A stretch of DNA of 64,000 nucleotides from the NCBI RefSeq assembly GCF_001941975.2, contig NZ_CP146991.1, positions 1,179,501-1,243,500 of the forward strand. Reading direction: 5' to 3'. The notes below the pieces were generated by a model. It saw only the letters and a list, made by a program, of their open reading frames with translations. It did no database searches and had not been told where the DNA came from. Shown piece by piece: positions 62,592 to 64,000 of this stretch; the stretch's first letter is position 1, and each line of letters begins with the position of its first letter. This DNA is from Sporomusa sphaeroides DSM 2875 (GTDB taxonomy: Bacteria > Bacillota > Negativicutes > Sporomusales > Sporomusaceae). A program made the translations under genes and the position numbers.

Positions 62592-63539
62592 ATGAAATTA
62601 GGCAATGTGGGCAAGGGGTTTATCGGTCTTTTATGTATCTGTGTAGTTTTAATGAGCGCCGCTCCGGTGTGGGCGGGTAACGCGGACATTGGTAATAGCC
62701 CTGCTGTTGCCGATGAAACCGCTAGCTCGGATGATACGAAAGCCACTGCTGCAGATAGTAACGTTACGGAAATTGGTACTTATGCAAATGCTGAAGGTGA
62801 AAATGCAACAGCGGTTGGCACTAATGCCAATGCTGTAGGCAAAAACGTTACGGCGATTGGCACTTATGCCAATGCTACCGGTGAAAACACTACGGCGATT
62901 GGTGCCCATGCGACTGCTACCGGCAACAACGCTACAGCCATTGGTGACTATGCAAAAGCTACGGCTGAGAATAGTGTGGCCTTAGGCGCCGGCTCAGAAA
63001 CGGGTAATCGGACAAATACCGTATCTGTTGGCGCGCCGGGAGCAGAGCGCCAAATTACCAATGTTGCCGACGGGGTGGCACCGACAGATGCTGTCAACGT
63101 CCGTCAGTTGAATCGTCTCTCGCTGAGACTGGACCGCGTAGGTGCATTGGCAGCCGCCATGTCCGGTTTGGCTCCCCTGGCCTATAAGGCTGATGAACCG
63201 ACGCAAGGCTCGATTGCTACCGGTATGTATTCGGGTGAAACCGCGGTAGCCGGTGGTTTATATCATTATACGCATGAAGATGTTTTACTAAATGCTGCTT
63301 TCGCAATCTGTGGCAGTGAAAAAATGGGGCGTATGGGTGTATCTTTCCGTTTTCCCAAGGGTAAAGATAAAAACGTAACAGAAGCTCCCGTTACTCCGAC
63401 AGCACCTGTTGCTCCGGTGGATCCGGCTACTCCAACGGAAATTCAGGAACTGGAACCTGTAGCGGTGATTTCTGAAGCAACTTTACCCGCTCATCAGACT
63501 ACTGACGCGGCTGCTGCCGACACTGAAGTGAAAGGTTAG
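62592..63539 (+). CDS. YadA-like trimeric autotransporter adhesin
   Basis: This 315-residue protein has a signal peptide ending near PVWAGNADIG, then about seven YadA-head repeats of the form NATAIGxYAxATG (residues 55-140), a neck with APTDAVNVRQLNRL and a short stalk, and a C-terminal membrane anchor (residues 205-255, ending MGVSFRFPKG). It should be trimeric in an outer membrane. It continues for about 58 residues after the anchor as a Pro/Thr-rich tail, which is unusual. GGGAGG precedes the ATG. Confidence 0.88.
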   Translation: MKLGNVGKGFIGLLCICVVLMSAAPVWAGNADIGNSPAVADETASSDDTKATAADSNVTEIGTYANAEGENATAVGTNANAVGKNVTAIGTYANATGENTTAIGAHATATGNNATAIGDYAKATAENSVALGAGSETGNRTNTVSVGAPGAERQITNVADGVAPTDAVNVRQLNRLSLRLDRVGALAAAMSGLAPLAYKADEPTQGSIATGMYSGETAVAGGLYHYTHEDVLLNAAFAICGSEKMGRMGVSFRFPKGKDKNVTEAPVTPTAPVAPVDPATPTEIQELEPVAVISEATLPAHQTTDAAAADTEVKG

Positions 63540-63579
63540 AAATGCAGCTAACAACAGCGTTTCTGATTGGAGGTAAAAC

Positions 63580-64000
63580 ATGAAACTGAGTAAATGGGGT
63601 AAAGTGTCAGTTATTTCGTTATGTGTAGCTGTGCAGACGCTTTATGTGGTGCCGGCATGGGCGGGCCCAAATGGAAACACTGAAAGTAATGGCGGTAAAG
63701 CCGGGCGACCGTATAACTTGGGGTGGACTACTAATAAAAACAACTCGGCAGACGGTGAAGGGGCCAGGGCGGGTAACAGTAAAACGTCTGTACTATTGGG
63801 AGGACATAATGAAGATAACCATGCAACCGGCAAGAAGGCTGAAGCAGGGAATGGTGATTATAATAAAGACAATATAGCCACTGGTGATTACGCACGGGCT
63901 GGAAACGGGCCTGGTGATGAAGGTGGTCCCAATATCGGCGGAGGCAATACAGGGAACAAAGCCGAAGGAGATTATGCGCAAGCCGGCAATGGTAATTTGA
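63580..64000 (+). CDS. Secreted Gly/Asn-rich repeat protein, cut by the window end
   Basis: TTGGAGG precedes an ATG at 63580 and the frame stays open for 140 codons to the window end. The signal peptide (MKLSKWGKVSVISLC then VVPAWAG) mirrors that of the upstream adhesin. The rest is Gly/Asn-rich with repeats such as GDYARAGNGPG and GDYAQAGNGNL, close to a YadA-head pattern. The full length and C-terminal anchor are not seen. Confidence 0.75.
   Translation, partial: MKLSKWGKVSVISLCVAVQTLYVVPAWAGPNGNTESNGGKAGRPYNLGWTTNKNNSADGEGARAGNSKTSVLLGGHNEDNHATGKKAEAGNGDYNKDNIATGDYARAGNGPGDEGGPNIGGGNTGNKAEGDYAQAGNGNL

Overview
The window looks like chromosome of an anaerobic, diderm Firmicute of the Negativicutes, most like Sporomusa or a close relative. 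This is inferred from the gene mix. There is a trimeric-autotransporter (YadA-like) surface protein that needs an outer membrane, together with Firmicutes-type regulation (SAM-I and cobalamin riboswitches, purine-rich Shine-Dalgarno sites). There is also a Ni-CO dehydrogenase, a B12-dependent diol dehydratase microcompartment and many Fe-S ATPases. No rRNA or tRNA gene was seen, so the genus is not proven.

Layout. 1-2.1 kb: the end of an iron/siderophore-type ABC importer plus a methyltransferase. 2.2-14.4 kb: two sigma-54 activators, then a probable operon behind a near-consensus sigma-54 promoter. It holds two histidine-ammonia-lyase-like proteins that BOTH lack the Ala-Ser-Gly triad that makes the MIO cofactor, a BCCT (betaine/carnitine/choline) transporter, and a three-subunit molybdenum hydroxylase. 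The best reading is catabolism of a quaternary-ammonium compound such as an aromatic betaine (ergothioneine/hercynine-like), with elimination of trimethylamine. This is the most novel part of the window. 14.4-17.3 kb: SAM riboswitch with metX and metY. 17.4-31.9 kb: mixed housekeeping and metabolic genes, including a LysR regulator, lepB, a stand-alone CO dehydrogenase, a DASS transporter, a nitroreductase, eutJ and an iron alcohol dehydrogenase.

32.2-52.1 kb: a cobalamin riboswitch with cobT, a PocR-domain histidine kinase and YesN-type response regulator, then a complete 1,2-propanediol (or glycerol) utilization microcompartment operon in the order pduU-V-A-B-C-D-E-G-H-K-J-L-(flavoprotein)-N-O-P-S-T and a glycerol/diol facilitator. 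Shell proteins, B12-dependent dehydratase with its reactivase, aldehyde dehydrogenase, phosphotransacylase and B12 recycling enzymes are all present; the riboswitch-cobT unit supplies cobamide. Several enzymes carry short amphipathic targeting helices, including unusual ones on the flavoprotein and at the C terminus of PduH.

52.2-56.2 kb (minus strand): an Mrp/NBP35-NifX fusion, a NifX-like protein, two MinD-like ATPases with ferredoxin inserts and a DUF134 regulator, with similar palindromes upstream of two of the units. 56.3-64 kb: a possible structured transcript, a Cache-PAS-GGDEF-EAL protein, two HAD phosphatases, a flavodoxin-like reductase, and two tandem secreted Asn/Gly-rich surface proteins, the second cut by the window end.
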